Source of the DNA: Apilactobacillus waqarii
GTDB taxonomy: Bacteria > Bacillota > Bacilli > Lactobacillales > Lactobacillaceae
NCBI RefSeq assembly: GCF_019061205.1
Contig: NZ_JAHQYH010000001.1
Coordinates: forward strand, 124,001-188,000
Reading direction: 5' to 3'
DNA length: 64,000 nucleotides
This document shows positions 17,850-27,670 of the stretch, piece after piece; within the stretch, counting starts at the first letter, position 1; every line of letters starts with the position of its first letter. The notes under the pieces are model-generated. The model searched no databases, was not told where the DNA came from, and saw only the letters and a program-made list of their open reading frames with translations. A program made the position numbers and the translations under genes.

Positions 17850-18209
17850 ATGGCCGTAAAAATGAGAACTGATTATGGATTAATTGATATTGATAACAAT
17901 GTAATTGCCACCGTAGTTGGTGGAGCTGCTACTGATAACTACGGTGTTGTTGGTATGGCAAGTAAAAATCAAATTCGAGACAATGTAAACGATATTTTGA
18001 AAAAAGATAACTATTCCCGTGGAGTTGTGGTAACACAACAAGACAATGATGTTGCAATTGAAGTAAATATCATTGTTAGCTACGGTACTAAAATTTCAGA
18101 AGTATGTAAAAATGTTCAAAGCAAGGTTAAGTACAATTTGGAATCTATGCTTGGCATTAGTGCAAGTTCTGTTAATGTCGTTGTTCAAGGTGTAAGAGTT
18201 CTAGACTAA
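17850..18209 (+). CDS. Asp23/Gls24 family envelope stress protein
   Basis: Small protein of the Asp23 family (YloU in B. subtilis), linked to alkaline or cell-envelope stress; its biochemical role is unclear. The 119 residues contain the family core (GLIDIDNNVIATVVGGAATD, YGVVGMASK, VEVNIIVSYGTKISEV). ATG 17850 is 8 bases after AAGGAGG; a GTG at 17847 is possible but less well spaced. It is followed by the FakA-like gene after 16 bases. Confidence 0.93.
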   Translation: MAVKMRTDYGLIDIDNNVIATVVGGAATDNYGVVGMASKNQIRDNVNDILKKDNYSRGVVVTQQDNDVAIEVNIIVSYGTKISEVCKNVQSKVKYNLESMLGISASSVNVVVQGVRVLD

Positions 18210-18225
18210 AAGGAGGTTCATTTTT

Positions 18226-19902
18226 GTGTCTATTTCAAATATAGATAGATCAAAATTTGATCAAATGGTGCAAGCCGCTGCTACTACCCTTAATAATAAT
18301 GCAGAATTTATAAACTCACTTAATGTTTTCCCAGTTCCAGATGGTGATACTGGTACTAATATGAGTATGTCTTTCCAAAGTGGGGCTGATTACGTTAGTC
18401 GTGATACTAGCGAATCTGTTGGAGAATTATCTCAATCATTAGCTAAAGGGCTATTGATGGGAGCAAGAGGTAACTCTGGAGTTATCTTATCACAAATTTT
18501 TAGAGGCTTCTCAAAGTCTGTTGCTGAAAAGGATAACCTTTCTGCACAAGACATCGTAGAAGCTTTCAAAAATAGTGAAAAAACAGCGTATGGTTCAGTT
18601 ATGAAACCAACCGAAGGAACAATTCTAACAGTTATTAGAGGGATTTCTGAAGCAGGTCAAAGTGCAACCACTGATGACCTAGCTGAATTGTTTGATATTT
18701 TATCTGATGCTGCTGAACAAGCTCTTCAATCAACACCTGATTTGTTACCAGTATTGAAGCAAGTTGGTGTTGTTGATTCAGGTGGACAAGGTTTAGTTTT
18801 CGTTGTTAAAGCATTTAGTGATGTTTTAAATGGACGAGAAATTGAAGCAAGTCATCAACCAAATGCTGGTGAAATGGATCAAATGATTGATGCAAGTCAT
18901 GAACAAAGTCATGAAAGTGCACAAGGTAAGTTAAACCCAGACGACATTAAGTTTGGATACTGTACTCAAATCATGGTTAGAATTGGTCGCGGTAAGGAAG
19001 TTGAATACGACTTTGATTACGATAAGTTCTATGATCATTTAGCCGGATTAGGTGACTCATTATTAGTTGTTAATGATGATGAAATTGTTAAGGTCCATGT
19101 TCATACTGAACAACCTGGTGAAGTTATTTCATGGGGACAAAAGTTCGGTGACTTAGCCAACGTTAAGATTGATAATATGCGTCTACAACAAGAAACAATT
19201 ATTGAAAAAGACGACGAATCTAAGAAAGAAACCAAGTCAGAACCAAAAGAAACAGCAATTATTGCAGTAGCTTCTGGTGACGGAATTGGTGAACTATTTA
19301 CCAGTCTAGGTGTTACAGATGTTATCAAGGGTGGTCAAACCATGAACCCAAGTACTCAAGACATTCTAGACGCTATTAACAATAGTAATGCTAAGAAAGC
19401 AATTGTTCTTCCAAATAACGGTAATATCTTTATGGCTGCTCAACAAGCTGCTGACGTTGCCGAAATTCCAGTTGAAATTGTTCACGCAAAGACAATTCAA
19501 CAGGGTTTAACAACAATGCTTTCTTTCAATCCTGATGCTAGTCTAGATGATAACGTATCTGAAATGGAAGATATGTTAGACACTGTAGTTAGTGGAGATG
19601 TTACTAACGCTGTTAGAGACACCGAAATTGATGGTGTTAAAATCAAGAAAGACGATTACATGGGAATTATCGATGGTAAGATTAAGGTTGTTAAAGACGA
19701 CTTAAATGAAACTACTATCGATATGATTAAGGAAATGCTTGATGAAGATAGTGAGGTTGTAACCATCATCTATGGTGAAGGCATGACACAAGATCAAGCT
19801 GATGAACTAGCTGAACAAGTTGAATCAATTGATGATGACTTAGAAGTTGAAGTTCATCCGGGAGGACAACCAGTCTACCCATACTTAATTTCTGTTGAAT
19901 AA
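18226..19902 (+). CDS. fakA: FakA-like DAK2-domain kinase (YloV family)
   Basis: Probable ATP-binding subunit of fatty acid kinase, which with a DegV-family FakB phosphorylates exogenous fatty acids. The N-terminal DAK2 domain has the metal/ATP motif NVFPVPDGDTGTNMSMS and GARGNSGVILSQIFRG; the middle and C-terminal domains match YloV. At 558 residues it is complete. The start is GTG 18226 after AAAGGAGG. No degV gene is in the window. The product PlsX uses is made by a gene 2 kb downstream, fitting a role in phospholipid synthesis. Confidence 0.88.
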   Translation: MSISNIDRSKFDQMVQAAATTLNNNAEFINSLNVFPVPDGDTGTNMSMSFQSGADYVSRDTSESVGELSQSLAKGLLMGARGNSGVILSQIFRGFSKSVAEKDNLSAQDIVEAFKNSEKTAYGSVMKPTEGTILTVIRGISEAGQSATTDDLAELFDILSDAAEQALQSTPDLLPVLKQVGVVDSGGQGLVFVVKAFSDVLNGREIEASHQPNAGEMDQMIDASHEQSHESAQGKLNPDDIKFGYCTQIMVRIGRGKEVEYDFDYDKFYDHLAGLGDSLLVVNDDEIVKVHVHTEQPGEVISWGQKFGDLANVKIDNMRLQQETIIEKDDESKKETKSEPKETAIIAVASGDGIGELFTSLGVTDVIKGGQTMNPSTQDILDAINNSNAKKAIVLPNNGNIFMAAQQAADVAEIPVEIVHAKTIQQGLTTMLSFNPDASLDDNVSEMEDMLDTVVSGDVTNAVRDTEIDGVKIKKDDYMGIIDGKIKVVKDDLNETTIDMIKEMLDEDSEVVTIIYGEGMTQDQADELAEQVESIDDDLEVEVHPGGQPVYPYLISVE

Positions 19903-19906
19903 AATG

Positions 19907-19929
19907 TCGGAGTTTTCTCCGATTTTTTT
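19907..19929 (+). terminator. Rho-independent terminator after fakA
   Basis: TCGGAG-TTTT-CTCCGA followed by seven T. Confidence 0.88.
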
Positions 19930-19953
19930 ATTACATAAGTAAAATGAGGTGAT

Positions 19954-21987
19954 ATGTTGAAAGATTTAAACGATAGTGTGTCCGTTTTAAAGGGTGTTGG
20001 TCCTAAAAAGGTCGAAGCTTTGGATGAATTGGGTATCAATACTATATATGATTTATTGACATATTACCCATTTAGATATGATGATTTTCAAGTCAGAGAC
20101 TTATCGCAAATTGAAGACCAAGAAAAGGTAACGATTAAGGGTAAGATTGCAGCTGATCCAGTAGTTGCACACTTTGGTCGAAAAAGAAATCTATTGAACA
20201 TAAGACTATTGGTTGATAACGATGTCGTAAAGGTTACATTTTTTAATCAACCATGGTTAAAGAAACAGCTTCCGGTTGGCAAGGAAGTTCTTATATACGG
20301 TCGTTTTGATAAGGCCAAGGCGTCATTATCTGGAATCAAGATTTTATCTTCGGTTGATGGTAATGAAATGAATCCAATTTATCCCGCTAACAAGCATATT
20401 CGTCAAAAGACAATCAGTGATTTGGTGAAGCTGGCGTTTGATGAATACAAAGATGTAATTGATGATGTCGTCCCAGAAGACATCATTGAAAAATATAAAT
20501 TGGAATCACAAAAACAAGTTATTCAGGATATGCATTTCCCCAATGATACAAAGGATGCATACCTAGCTAGAAGAACTGCGAAGTTTAATGAGTTTTTCTT
20601 ATTTCAAATGCGTTTGCAAGCATTAAAGAGTGAAGAACCAAAGGATGCTGGTTTAGCTATTAAGTTTAACCAGTCAGATATGGATGCGTTTATTAATCAA
20701 CTTCCATTTTCACTAACAAATGCACAACAGCGTGTTGTAAATGAAATTCAAAATGATTTATCATCGACTCGTCAGATGAACCGTTTGCTTCAAGGGGATG
20801 TAGGTTCTGGTAAAACAATCGTGGCTGCTTTAGCAATCCTGGCATGTATTGATGGCGGATATCAAGCGGCCTTAATGGCACCGACTGAAATATTGGCTGA
20901 ACAACATGCTAATAAACTAGCAACACTCTTTAGAGATACAAAGGTGAATGTTGCGTTGTTAACTGGAGATACGAAACCGGCTGCCAGAAAAGAACTTTTA
21001 CCAAGAATTAAGTCTGGTGAAATTAACTTGGTTATTGGAACCCATGCATTGATTCAAGATAGCGTTGAATACAAGAATTTAGGTTTAGCCATTATCGATG
21101 AACAACATCGTTTTGGTGTAAACCAACGTGCCAAGTTAAGACAGAAAAACGATGGAACAAACGTTTTAGCAATGACGGCAACGCCAATTCCTAGAACTTT
21201 AGCCATTACTTCATATGGAGAAATGGATGTTTCAATTATTGACGAATTACCTAATGGTCGACAACCGGTTAAAACTGCGTGGATCAAGGAAGGTCAATTC
21301 AAGAATTCTGTTGGTTTTATCAAAGAAAGATTGAATGCCGGAGAACAGATTTACGTGGTAACACCATTGGTTGAAGAATCAGAAGCTGTCGACATGAAGA
21401 ATGCCATTAACATCTATGACAATTTTAAGAATATGTTTGAACCAGAATTCAAAGTTGGTCTACTTCATGGTAGAATGAAAGATGAAGATAAAAATTTGGT
21501 GATGACAGAATTTAAAAACAATGAGTTTCAAATTTTGGTCTCTACGACAGTTATTGAAGTAGGTGTGGACGTTAGTAATGCCACTATGATGATCGTATTT
21601 AATGCTGATCATTTTGGATTGGCTCAGTTACATCAATTACGAGGTCGAGTTGGAAGAGGAAGTAGTCAGTCATACTGTTTATTAGTATCTGATCCCAAAA
21701 CTGAGACAGGTGTTAAACGAATGAATGTCATGGTTGAAAGTAACGATGGTTTCGTTATATCGCAAAAGGACCTAGAACTAAGAGGGCCTGGTGATATCAT
21801 GGGGAAAGCACAATCTGGTCTTCCTGATTTTAAGGTAGGAGATCCGGTTGCAGATTTAACGATGCTAAGTGTTGCTCAACAAGAGGCAATTCAGATCGTA
21901 AGTACAAATGATTGGCAAAACAATCCAATGTATAGTAAATTATATAGTTACGTTCACCAAAAAAATAATAAGAAAATGTTTGATTAA
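19954..21987 (+). CDS. recG: RecG, ATP-dependent DNA helicase
   Basis: Branch-migration helicase that reverses stalled forks. The N-terminal wedge/OB domain (VTIKGKIAADPVVAHFGRKR) is followed by Walker A (LLQGDVGSGKTIVAALAILA), the DEQH box (IIDEQHRFGVNQR) and the C-terminal motifs STTVIEVGVDVSNA and QLRGRVGRG. Length 677 is normal. ATG 19954 lies very close to GAGGTG at 19946-19951, so the next codon, TTG 19957, may be the true start. The sdaAB/AA and fapR genes that flank recG in Bacillus are absent. Confidence 0.96.
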   Translation: MLKDLNDSVSVLKGVGPKKVEALDELGINTIYDLLTYYPFRYDDFQVRDLSQIEDQEKVTIKGKIAADPVVAHFGRKRNLLNIRLLVDNDVVKVTFFNQPWLKKQLPVGKEVLIYGRFDKAKASLSGIKILSSVDGNEMNPIYPANKHIRQKTISDLVKLAFDEYKDVIDDVVPEDIIEKYKLESQKQVIQDMHFPNDTKDAYLARRTAKFNEFFLFQMRLQALKSEEPKDAGLAIKFNQSDMDAFINQLPFSLTNAQQRVVNEIQNDLSSTRQMNRLLQGDVGSGKTIVAALAILACIDGGYQAALMAPTEILAEQHANKLATLFRDTKVNVALLTGDTKPAARKELLPRIKSGEINLVIGTHALIQDSVEYKNLGLAIIDEQHRFGVNQRAKLRQKNDGTNVLAMTATPIPRTLAITSYGEMDVSIIDELPNGRQPVKTAWIKEGQFKNSVGFIKERLNAGEQIYVVTPLVEESEAVDMKNAINIYDNFKNMFEPEFKVGLLHGRMKDEDKNLVMTEFKNNEFQILVSTTVIEVGVDVSNATMMIVFNADHFGLAQLHQLRGRVGRGSSQSYCLLVSDPKTETGVKRMNVMVESNDGFVISQKDLELRGPGDIMGKAQSGLPDFKVGDPVADLTMLSVAQQEAIQIVSTNDWQNNPMYSKLYSYVHQKNNKKMFD

Positions 21988-22000
21988 AGGAGTTTTATAA

Positions 22001-23041
22001 ATGAAAATCGCAATTGATGCCATGGGTGGAGACAACGCCCCACTAGAAGTTGTTAAAGGGGTAGAAATGGCAAGAGACCAATATCCTGATATTGAATTCA
22101 AGTTATTCGGTCAAATCGATAAAGTTAAACCATTAATTCAAAACGAAGAAAGAATTGAACTAGTTCAATCTGACGAAATTATCGAAATGGGTGAAGAACC
22201 TGTTAAGGCTGTTATGAAGAAGAAAAACTCAAGTCTAGACATGGCTGCTCAAGCTGTTAAAGACAAAGAAGCAGACGCATTCTTCTCAGCTGGTAACACA
22301 GGTGCTATTTTAGCTGCTGGTCTATTCATTATTGGTAGAATTAAGGGAATTGATCGTCCGGGTCTTGCAACTACTTTACCAATCGTAAATGATGAAGATC
22401 ATGATAACTTCGTTATGTTAGATGTTGGTGCTAACGCTGAATCAAAGCTATTCAACCTATACCAATACGCATTCATGGGTAAGTACTATGCTGAAACAGT
22501 TAGACATATTGAAAACCCACGTATCGGTCTATTAAACAACGGTACTGAAGCAGATAAAGGTGACTCATTACATAAGGCAGCTAACGAAATGCTATCTAAG
22601 GATGAAAACCTAAACTTCATTGGTAACGTTGAATCACGTGAACTATTAAATGGTGCTGCTGATGTTGTTGTTACTGATGGTTTCACTGGTAACGCTGCAT
22701 TGAAGGCAATCGAAGGAACTGCACTTTCATTACTTACTCTAATCAAGGGTGAAATTATGTCTGGTGGCGTTAAGTCAAAAGTTGGTGCTTTAATGCTTAA
22801 GCCAACATTCAAGAAGATTGCTAAGGAAATGGATTACTCACAATATGGTGGTGCCGTATTAATGGGTACTAAGGCTCCTGTTGTTAAGGCTCATGGTAGT
22901 AGTGAAGCTGTTACAATCAAGAACACTATTTTCCAAATTAAGACAATGATTGATAATAAAACTATTGATGACGTTGTTGAATACTTTGACAAGCATGCCG
23001 ATGATATGCAACAAATCAAACAAAACGCCAAAAATAACTAA
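22001..23041 (+). CDS. plsX: PlsX, phosphate acyltransferase
   Basis: Converts acyl-ACP to acyl-phosphate, the first step of phospholipid synthesis with PlsY. It begins MKIAIDAMGGDNAPLEVV and contains SAGNTGAILAAGLF and VVVTDGFTGNAALKAIEGT; length 346 is usual. It is 13 bases after recG and upstream of acpP. FapR, FabD and FabG, which surround it in Bacillus, are not here. Confidence 0.96.
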   Translation: MKIAIDAMGGDNAPLEVVKGVEMARDQYPDIEFKLFGQIDKVKPLIQNEERIELVQSDEIIEMGEEPVKAVMKKKNSSLDMAAQAVKDKEADAFFSAGNTGAILAAGLFIIGRIKGIDRPGLATTLPIVNDEDHDNFVMLDVGANAESKLFNLYQYAFMGKYYAETVRHIENPRIGLLNNGTEADKGDSLHKAANEMLSKDENLNFIGNVESRELLNGAADVVVTDGFTGNAALKAIEGTALSLLTLIKGEIMSGGVKSKVGALMLKPTFKKIAKEMDYSQYGGAVLMGTKAPVVKAHGSSEAVTIKNTIFQIKTMIDNKTIDDVVEYFDKHADDMQQIKQNAKNN

Positions 23042-23046
23042 AAATC

Positions 23047-23055
23047 TGTTATAAT
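23047..23055 (+). promoter_or_regulatory. Extended -10 promoter candidate for acpP
   Basis: TGTTATAAT just after the plsX stop forms a TGn-TATAAT extended -10, 36 bases before the acpP ATG. No clear -35 box is seen. Confidence 0.45.
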
Positions 23056-23090
23056 TAGAATTATCAATTACGATTTTAAGGAGATAGATT

Positions 23091-23339
23091 ATGACAAAAG
23101 AAGAAGTATTTAACAAAATTGCTGATATGGTTGCTGATCAATTCAGTATTGATAGAGATACCATTAAAGGTGATTTAAACTTTCAAAACGATTTAGACGC
23201 TGATTCAATTGATTTTGTTGAGTTTGTATTATCTCTAGAAAGTACTTTTGGTACTGATATCTCAGATGAAGATGCAGAAAACATTAAGACTATTGATGAA
23301 GCTGTAGACTACGTTATGTCTAACGCTGATAACAAATAA
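23091..23339 (+). CDS. acpP: Acyl carrier protein
   Basis: Carrier of acyl chains on a phosphopantetheine arm. The attachment serine lies in the DADSIDFVEFVLSLE motif (normally DSLD), residue about 41. The protein has 82 residues and a strongly acidic composition. It is placed between plsX and rnc as in Bacillus acpA. The fab genes are not nearby, so this may be one of two ACPs. Confidence 0.93.
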   Translation: MTKEEVFNKIADMVADQFSIDRDTIKGDLNFQNDLDADSIDFVEFVLSLESTFGTDISDEDAENIKTIDEAVDYVMSNADNK

Positions 23340-23342
23340 TTA

Positions 23343-23374
23343 AAAAGGCGATTACTCAATAGTAATCGTCTTTT
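23343..23374 (+). terminator. Rho-independent terminator after acpP
   Basis: CGATTACT-CAAT-AGTAATCG with A and T flanks. Confidence 0.88.
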
Positions 23375-23401
23375 GTTGTATTATTCACTGGAGGGAAAGA
23401 C

Positions 23402-24094
23402 TTGGAAAAAGAATTTGATGATTTATTAGAAAAACGATTTAACATTAAGTTCAAGGATGAATCATTATTAGATGAAGCCTTTACTCAAGCTTCATACGTT
23501 AATGAACATCCAGGTAAGAATTTGAAATTTTATGAACGAATTGAATTTTTGGGTGATGCTGTCTACGAACTAGTAGTATCAGAATACATTTACAAGCGTT
23601 ATCCAAATTTACCACAAGGCCGTTTAACTAGATTAAGAGCCGCAATGGTAAATGAACACAGCTTTAGTAGTTTTGCTAGAGAATGTGAATTTGATAAATA
23701 CATTCGTTTAGGTAAGGGTGAAGAAAAAGCCCAAGCCAGAACTAGAGATTCATTACTATGTGATATTTTTGAATCATTCATTGGTGCAGTATACCTAGAC
23801 CAAGGAATGGAACCTGTAGTTAAGTTTTGTCATCAAGTAATTTTCCCTAAATTAGATGAGGGATGGTTCGACGAATTCTTTGATCACAAAACTGAATTAC
23901 AAGAATTAGCACAATCAAATGGACCAGTTGATATTGAATATCACTTATTGGACGAAAATGGTCCGGAAAACGACCGTCGTTTTAAGGTATCCGTTACCAT
24001 CGATGGCGTTGAAAAAGGTGTTGGCTTAGGGCACTCCAAGAAGAATGCAGAACAAGGTGCTGCTAAGAAGGCAATTAAAAACCTTACAGAATAA
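23402..24094 (+). CDS. rnc: Ribonuclease III
   Basis: Double-strand-specific endoribonuclease for rRNA processing and decay. The catalytic signature ERIEFLGDAVYELVVSEYIY and the second acidic site CDIFESFIGAVYLDQG are intact; a C-terminal dsRNA-binding domain (residues about 155-228) ends HSKKNAEQGAAKKAIKNL. Length 230 is normal. The start is TTG 23402, 8 bases after GGAGGG. It precedes smc as in other Firmicutes. Confidence 0.96.
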   Translation: MEKEFDDLLEKRFNIKFKDESLLDEAFTQASYVNEHPGKNLKFYERIEFLGDAVYELVVSEYIYKRYPNLPQGRLTRLRAAMVNEHSFSSFARECEFDKYIRLGKGEEKAQARTRDSLLCDIFESFIGAVYLDQGMEPVVKFCHQVIFPKLDEGWFDEFFDHKTELQELAQSNGPVDIEYHLLDENGPENDRRFKVSVTIDGVEKGVGLGHSKKNAEQGAAKKAIKNLTE

Positions 24095-24115
24095 AAACAG
24101 GATGGGGAAATCACT

Positions 24116-27100
24116 TTGAAGTTAAAATCATTAGAGATTGCTGGATTTAAATCCTTTGCAAACAAAACAACCATTAACTTTACAGATGGTTTAACTGCGA
24201 TTGTTGGTCCTAATGGTAGCGGTAAAAGTAATGTTATCGAAGCTATCAGATGGGTACTCGGGGAACAATCTTCTAAGACTTTACGTGGTTCAAAAATGTC
24301 CGACGTTATTTTTTCTGGTTCTAGTACTCATAAACCGGTCAATCGTGCTGAAGTTAAGTTAACCTTGGACAACACCGACCAATACATTAATAGTTCATAT
24401 TCAGAAATTATCATTACAAGACGTTTATATCGTAGCGGTGAAAGCCAATACTTAATTAATAATTCTGAATGTCGATTGAAGGATATCAATAATCTATTTA
24501 TGGACACAGGGATGGGAATTGGTTCATTTTCAATCATTTCTCAAGGTAGTGTTGAAGATATCTTTAACAGTAAACCTGAAGATCGTCGTTCTATTATTGA
24601 AACAGCGGCCGGTGTTTACAAGTACAAACAACAAAAACATGATGCCAACTTAAAACTTCAACAAACTCATGAAAATCTTGATCGAGTTGAAGACATTATT
24701 TTCGAACTTAAAGATCGAAATGACCAATTAAAAGAGCAAAGTGAAACAGCAATTAAGTATTTAGATTTAAAAAAAGAATTGAAAAAATACGATGTTTCAA
24801 GAATTGCGCTTGAATTAAACCAAGTTGGTGCTGATTGGAATAATACTAAGGCGATTATTGCTGAAGAAAAGCAAAATGCGGAAGACATTAACAAACACTT
24901 AAATGAGCTTACCAGTCAAAAGAAGTCATTGAATGAACAACTTGAGGTGCTTCTAACCAAGAAGGAAGAACAACAGGATAATCTTTTGAACTACTCTAAG
25001 AAGATTGAACAGTTATCCGGTCAACAAAATCTTTCCAAGCAAGAAATTGAATTTAAAAAGACTAGTTTGAAGGAACATAAGGACAACCTAGAAAAGTTAA
25101 ATTCACAAGTTGTTGATTTACAATCAAAAGAAAAAGAAATCAACTCTGAAATTGACAAGTTAAATCAAGAAATTGATAAGCATAAACAATATCTTGAAGA
25201 AATCGATGAAGATAAGATTGACCAAATGATTGCTGATAAAAAGGTAGAGTATGAAGATGCTCGTGGTGAATATCTAGCAATTATGCAAAAGATTGCTAAT
25301 GTTAACAATGAGTCTACTTACTTAGAAAAGACTCAAAAACAAGCTGATGTTCAAAACGATTCTAATCGCCAAAAGATTTCTGGAGTAAACGATGAAATCA
25401 ATCAATTAGAACAATCAGTTGAAGAGTTAAATCAAGCCTATAACAAGAAGAACGAAGAAGTTCAAAAGGTGCAAAGCGATTTCAACGGATATCAAGCTCA
25501 GGTAAACGGTCTAAAGAAACAAGTAGATGATCAACAAGCTATTTGGTACAAACAATTAGAAGATACACAAAATCTAAAAATTAAATACAATAGTTTGAAT
25601 AATTTGCAAAACGACCACAGTAATTTTTATCGTGGTGCCCAAAGCGTCTTAAACAATAAAGATCACCTTAATGGTGTATTGGGTTCAGTATCCGACTTTA
25701 TCAAAGTACCTGCTGAATATACCACAGCAATTGAAACGGCTTTAGGTAATCAATTACAACAAATTGTGGTCACTAACAATGCTTCAGCTAGACAAGCGGT
25801 TAAGTTTTTAAACGATAATCGTTTGGGAAGAGCTACTTTCTTGCCCGTTAATGAAATTTCACAACGCAGCGTTAACAATAACGTTTTAAGTACCTGTCAA
25901 AATAGCAATGGATTCATTGGTATAGCCAACGAATTGGTCCAAATTAATGACAAACTTAAATCAGTTACTAGTCATTTGCTAGGTAATGTTTTAATCGTTA
26001 AAGATTTACATACTGCTACCGATATTAGTAACAAGATTAGACATTCTAACCGAATTGTGACTCTAAGTGGTGAAATCGTTAATGCTGGTGGTTCAATCAC
26101 CGGTGGTTCTAACAAACGTCAATATGATGGTGTCTTGACCCAAAAGAATAAGTTAGAAGAGTTAGAAAAGCAATTTAAGCAAAGCCAAGAAGTTGCTAAG
26201 CAGACTGAGTCTAAGTTGGTTGAATTACAAGATCAGCTAAAAGAATTAAATGCTAAATCAGACTCTTTCTATGACAACAAGCGTCAATACGATGGTCAAT
26301 TAGACTCAATCAATAACAAATTGACCTTTGCCAAGGAATCCCTAGTTAGAAAACAACGTGAACTAAAGGCAATCAGAATGTCTAATGGTGGATTGTTTGA
26401 TGATGATATTGATGAAAAACAACGTCAAAACAAGAAACTAAAAGAACAATTGAATGTTGATTTGGTAAATAATCAAACTAAATCAAAAGATATTCAAGAA
26501 AAGATTGAAACTTTGGAATCAATGAAGGATAATAACTCTTCAAGGGTACAGTCAACTCGTGAAAAGTTGATTGTATTGAAGGAAAAACTATCCAATTTCC
26601 GTGATCAAAAGGCAAATCTAATTGAAGACTTTGACAGATTAGATGCTGACATTGATGACGAAAAAGAAAACATTGACGAGTTAAACGAAGCAATTAGTAA
26701 CAATATGCTTTCAGTAAACCAAGATGACGAAATTAAGTTAGTTAACCAACAAATTCAGGTTATCCAAAGTAATCTACAAGAATGCAAAGAATCCATTGAT
26801 GAGCATCAAGCTCAAATCAAAGAGGTCGAAGACCAAATTGATAAGCAAACAATGGACTCTGTTAACCAACAAAATTATCTAAATAAACAAACTAATAAGT
26901 TTGAACAATTGGAAAAACAACTTGCTAGTCTAAAGCAACAACTAATTGGTAAGTATGAGGTTAACTTAAATGAAATTGATGACATCGTTGTCGACGATAC
27001 CATCGATAACATTAAGGCTCATATCGATGACTTACGTCGTTCAATCGACCATCTAGGGGTTGTCAATGTATCCGCAATTGATGAGTACAAGGAAGTATCA

Positions 27101-27667
27101 AAGAGATACGAATTCCTGGTACAACAATCAGATGATTTGAAGAATTCTAGCCAACAACTAACTGATACCATGAACAAGATTGATGTTACTGTTGAAAAGA
27201 AATTCAAGGATACTTTCGATGCAATTGCTACCCAATTTTCAAAAGTTTATAACGAAATTTTTGGTGGTGGAAAAGCGAAGTTATTACTTACAGATCCAAA
27301 TGATTTGTTAACTACTGGAATTGAAATTATGGCACAACCACCTGGTAAGAAGTACCGTCATATGTCGCTATTATCAGGAGGAGAAAAGGCATTAACAGCC
27401 ATTGCATTACTTTTCGCCGTGTTAAAGGTTAAGCCGGTACCTTTCAGTATCTTGGATGAAGCTGAATCCGCATTGGATGCAGAAAACGTCGATAGATATG
27501 CTCGATACATGACTAAACTAGACGATGGAACACAATTCATCGTTATCACGCATAGAAAAGAAACAATGGTTTATGCCGATACATTGTATGGAGTTACCAT
27601 GCAAAATTCCGGAGTTTCTAAAGTGGTTACAGCTAACCTAAACAAATTTAATGCCGCGGAGGAATAA
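24116..27667 (+). CDS. smc: SMC, chromosome partition ATPase
   Basis: Condensin ATPase for chromosome organisation. The N-terminal Walker A (GPNGSGKSNVIEAIRWVLGE), two long coiled coils (about 170-500 and 670-1000), a hinge (about 515-640, LNGVLGSVSDFIKVPAEYTT onward) and the C-terminal signature LLSGGEKALTAIALLFA with ILDEAESALDAENV are present. Length 1183 is typical. TTG 24116 is the only start that preserves MKLKSLEIAGFKSFA. It is followed by ftsY after 3 bases. Confidence 0.97.
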   Translation: MKLKSLEIAGFKSFANKTTINFTDGLTAIVGPNGSGKSNVIEAIRWVLGEQSSKTLRGSKMSDVIFSGSSTHKPVNRAEVKLTLDNTDQYINSSYSEIIITRRLYRSGESQYLINNSECRLKDINNLFMDTGMGIGSFSIISQGSVEDIFNSKPEDRRSIIETAAGVYKYKQQKHDANLKLQQTHENLDRVEDIIFELKDRNDQLKEQSETAIKYLDLKKELKKYDVSRIALELNQVGADWNNTKAIIAEEKQNAEDINKHLNELTSQKKSLNEQLEVLLTKKEEQQDNLLNYSKKIEQLSGQQNLSKQEIEFKKTSLKEHKDNLEKLNSQVVDLQSKEKEINSEIDKLNQEIDKHKQYLEEIDEDKIDQMIADKKVEYEDARGEYLAIMQKIANVNNESTYLEKTQKQADVQNDSNRQKISGVNDEINQLEQSVEELNQAYNKKNEEVQKVQSDFNGYQAQVNGLKKQVDDQQAIWYKQLEDTQNLKIKYNSLNNLQNDHSNFYRGAQSVLNNKDHLNGVLGSVSDFIKVPAEYTTAIETALGNQLQQIVVTNNASARQAVKFLNDNRLGRATFLPVNEISQRSVNNNVLSTCQNSNGFIGIANELVQINDKLKSVTSHLLGNVLIVKDLHTATDISNKIRHSNRIVTLSGEIVNAGGSITGGSNKRQYDGVLTQKNKLEELEKQFKQSQEVAKQTESKLVELQDQLKELNAKSDSFYDNKRQYDGQLDSINNKLTFAKESLVRKQRELKAIRMSNGGLFDDDIDEKQRQNKKLKEQLNVDLVNNQTKSKDIQEKIETLESMKDNNSSRVQSTREKLIVLKEKLSNFRDQKANLIEDFDRLDADIDDEKENIDELNEAISNNMLSVNQDDEIKLVNQQIQVIQSNLQECKESIDEHQAQIKEVEDQIDKQTMDSVNQQNYLNKQTNKFEQLEKQLASLKQQLIGKYEVNLNEIDDIVVDDTIDNIKAHIDDLRRSIDHLGVVNVSAIDEYKEVSKRYEFLVQQSDDLKNSSQQLTDTMNKIDVTVEKKFKDTFDAIATQFSKVYNEIFGGGKAKLLLTDPNDLLTTGIEIMAQPPGKKYRHMSLLSGGEKALTAIALLFAVLKVKPVPFSILDEAESALDAENVDRYARYMTKLDDGTQFIVITHRKETMVYADTLYGVTMQNSGVSKVVTANLNKFNAAEE

Positions 27668-27670
27668 GCT

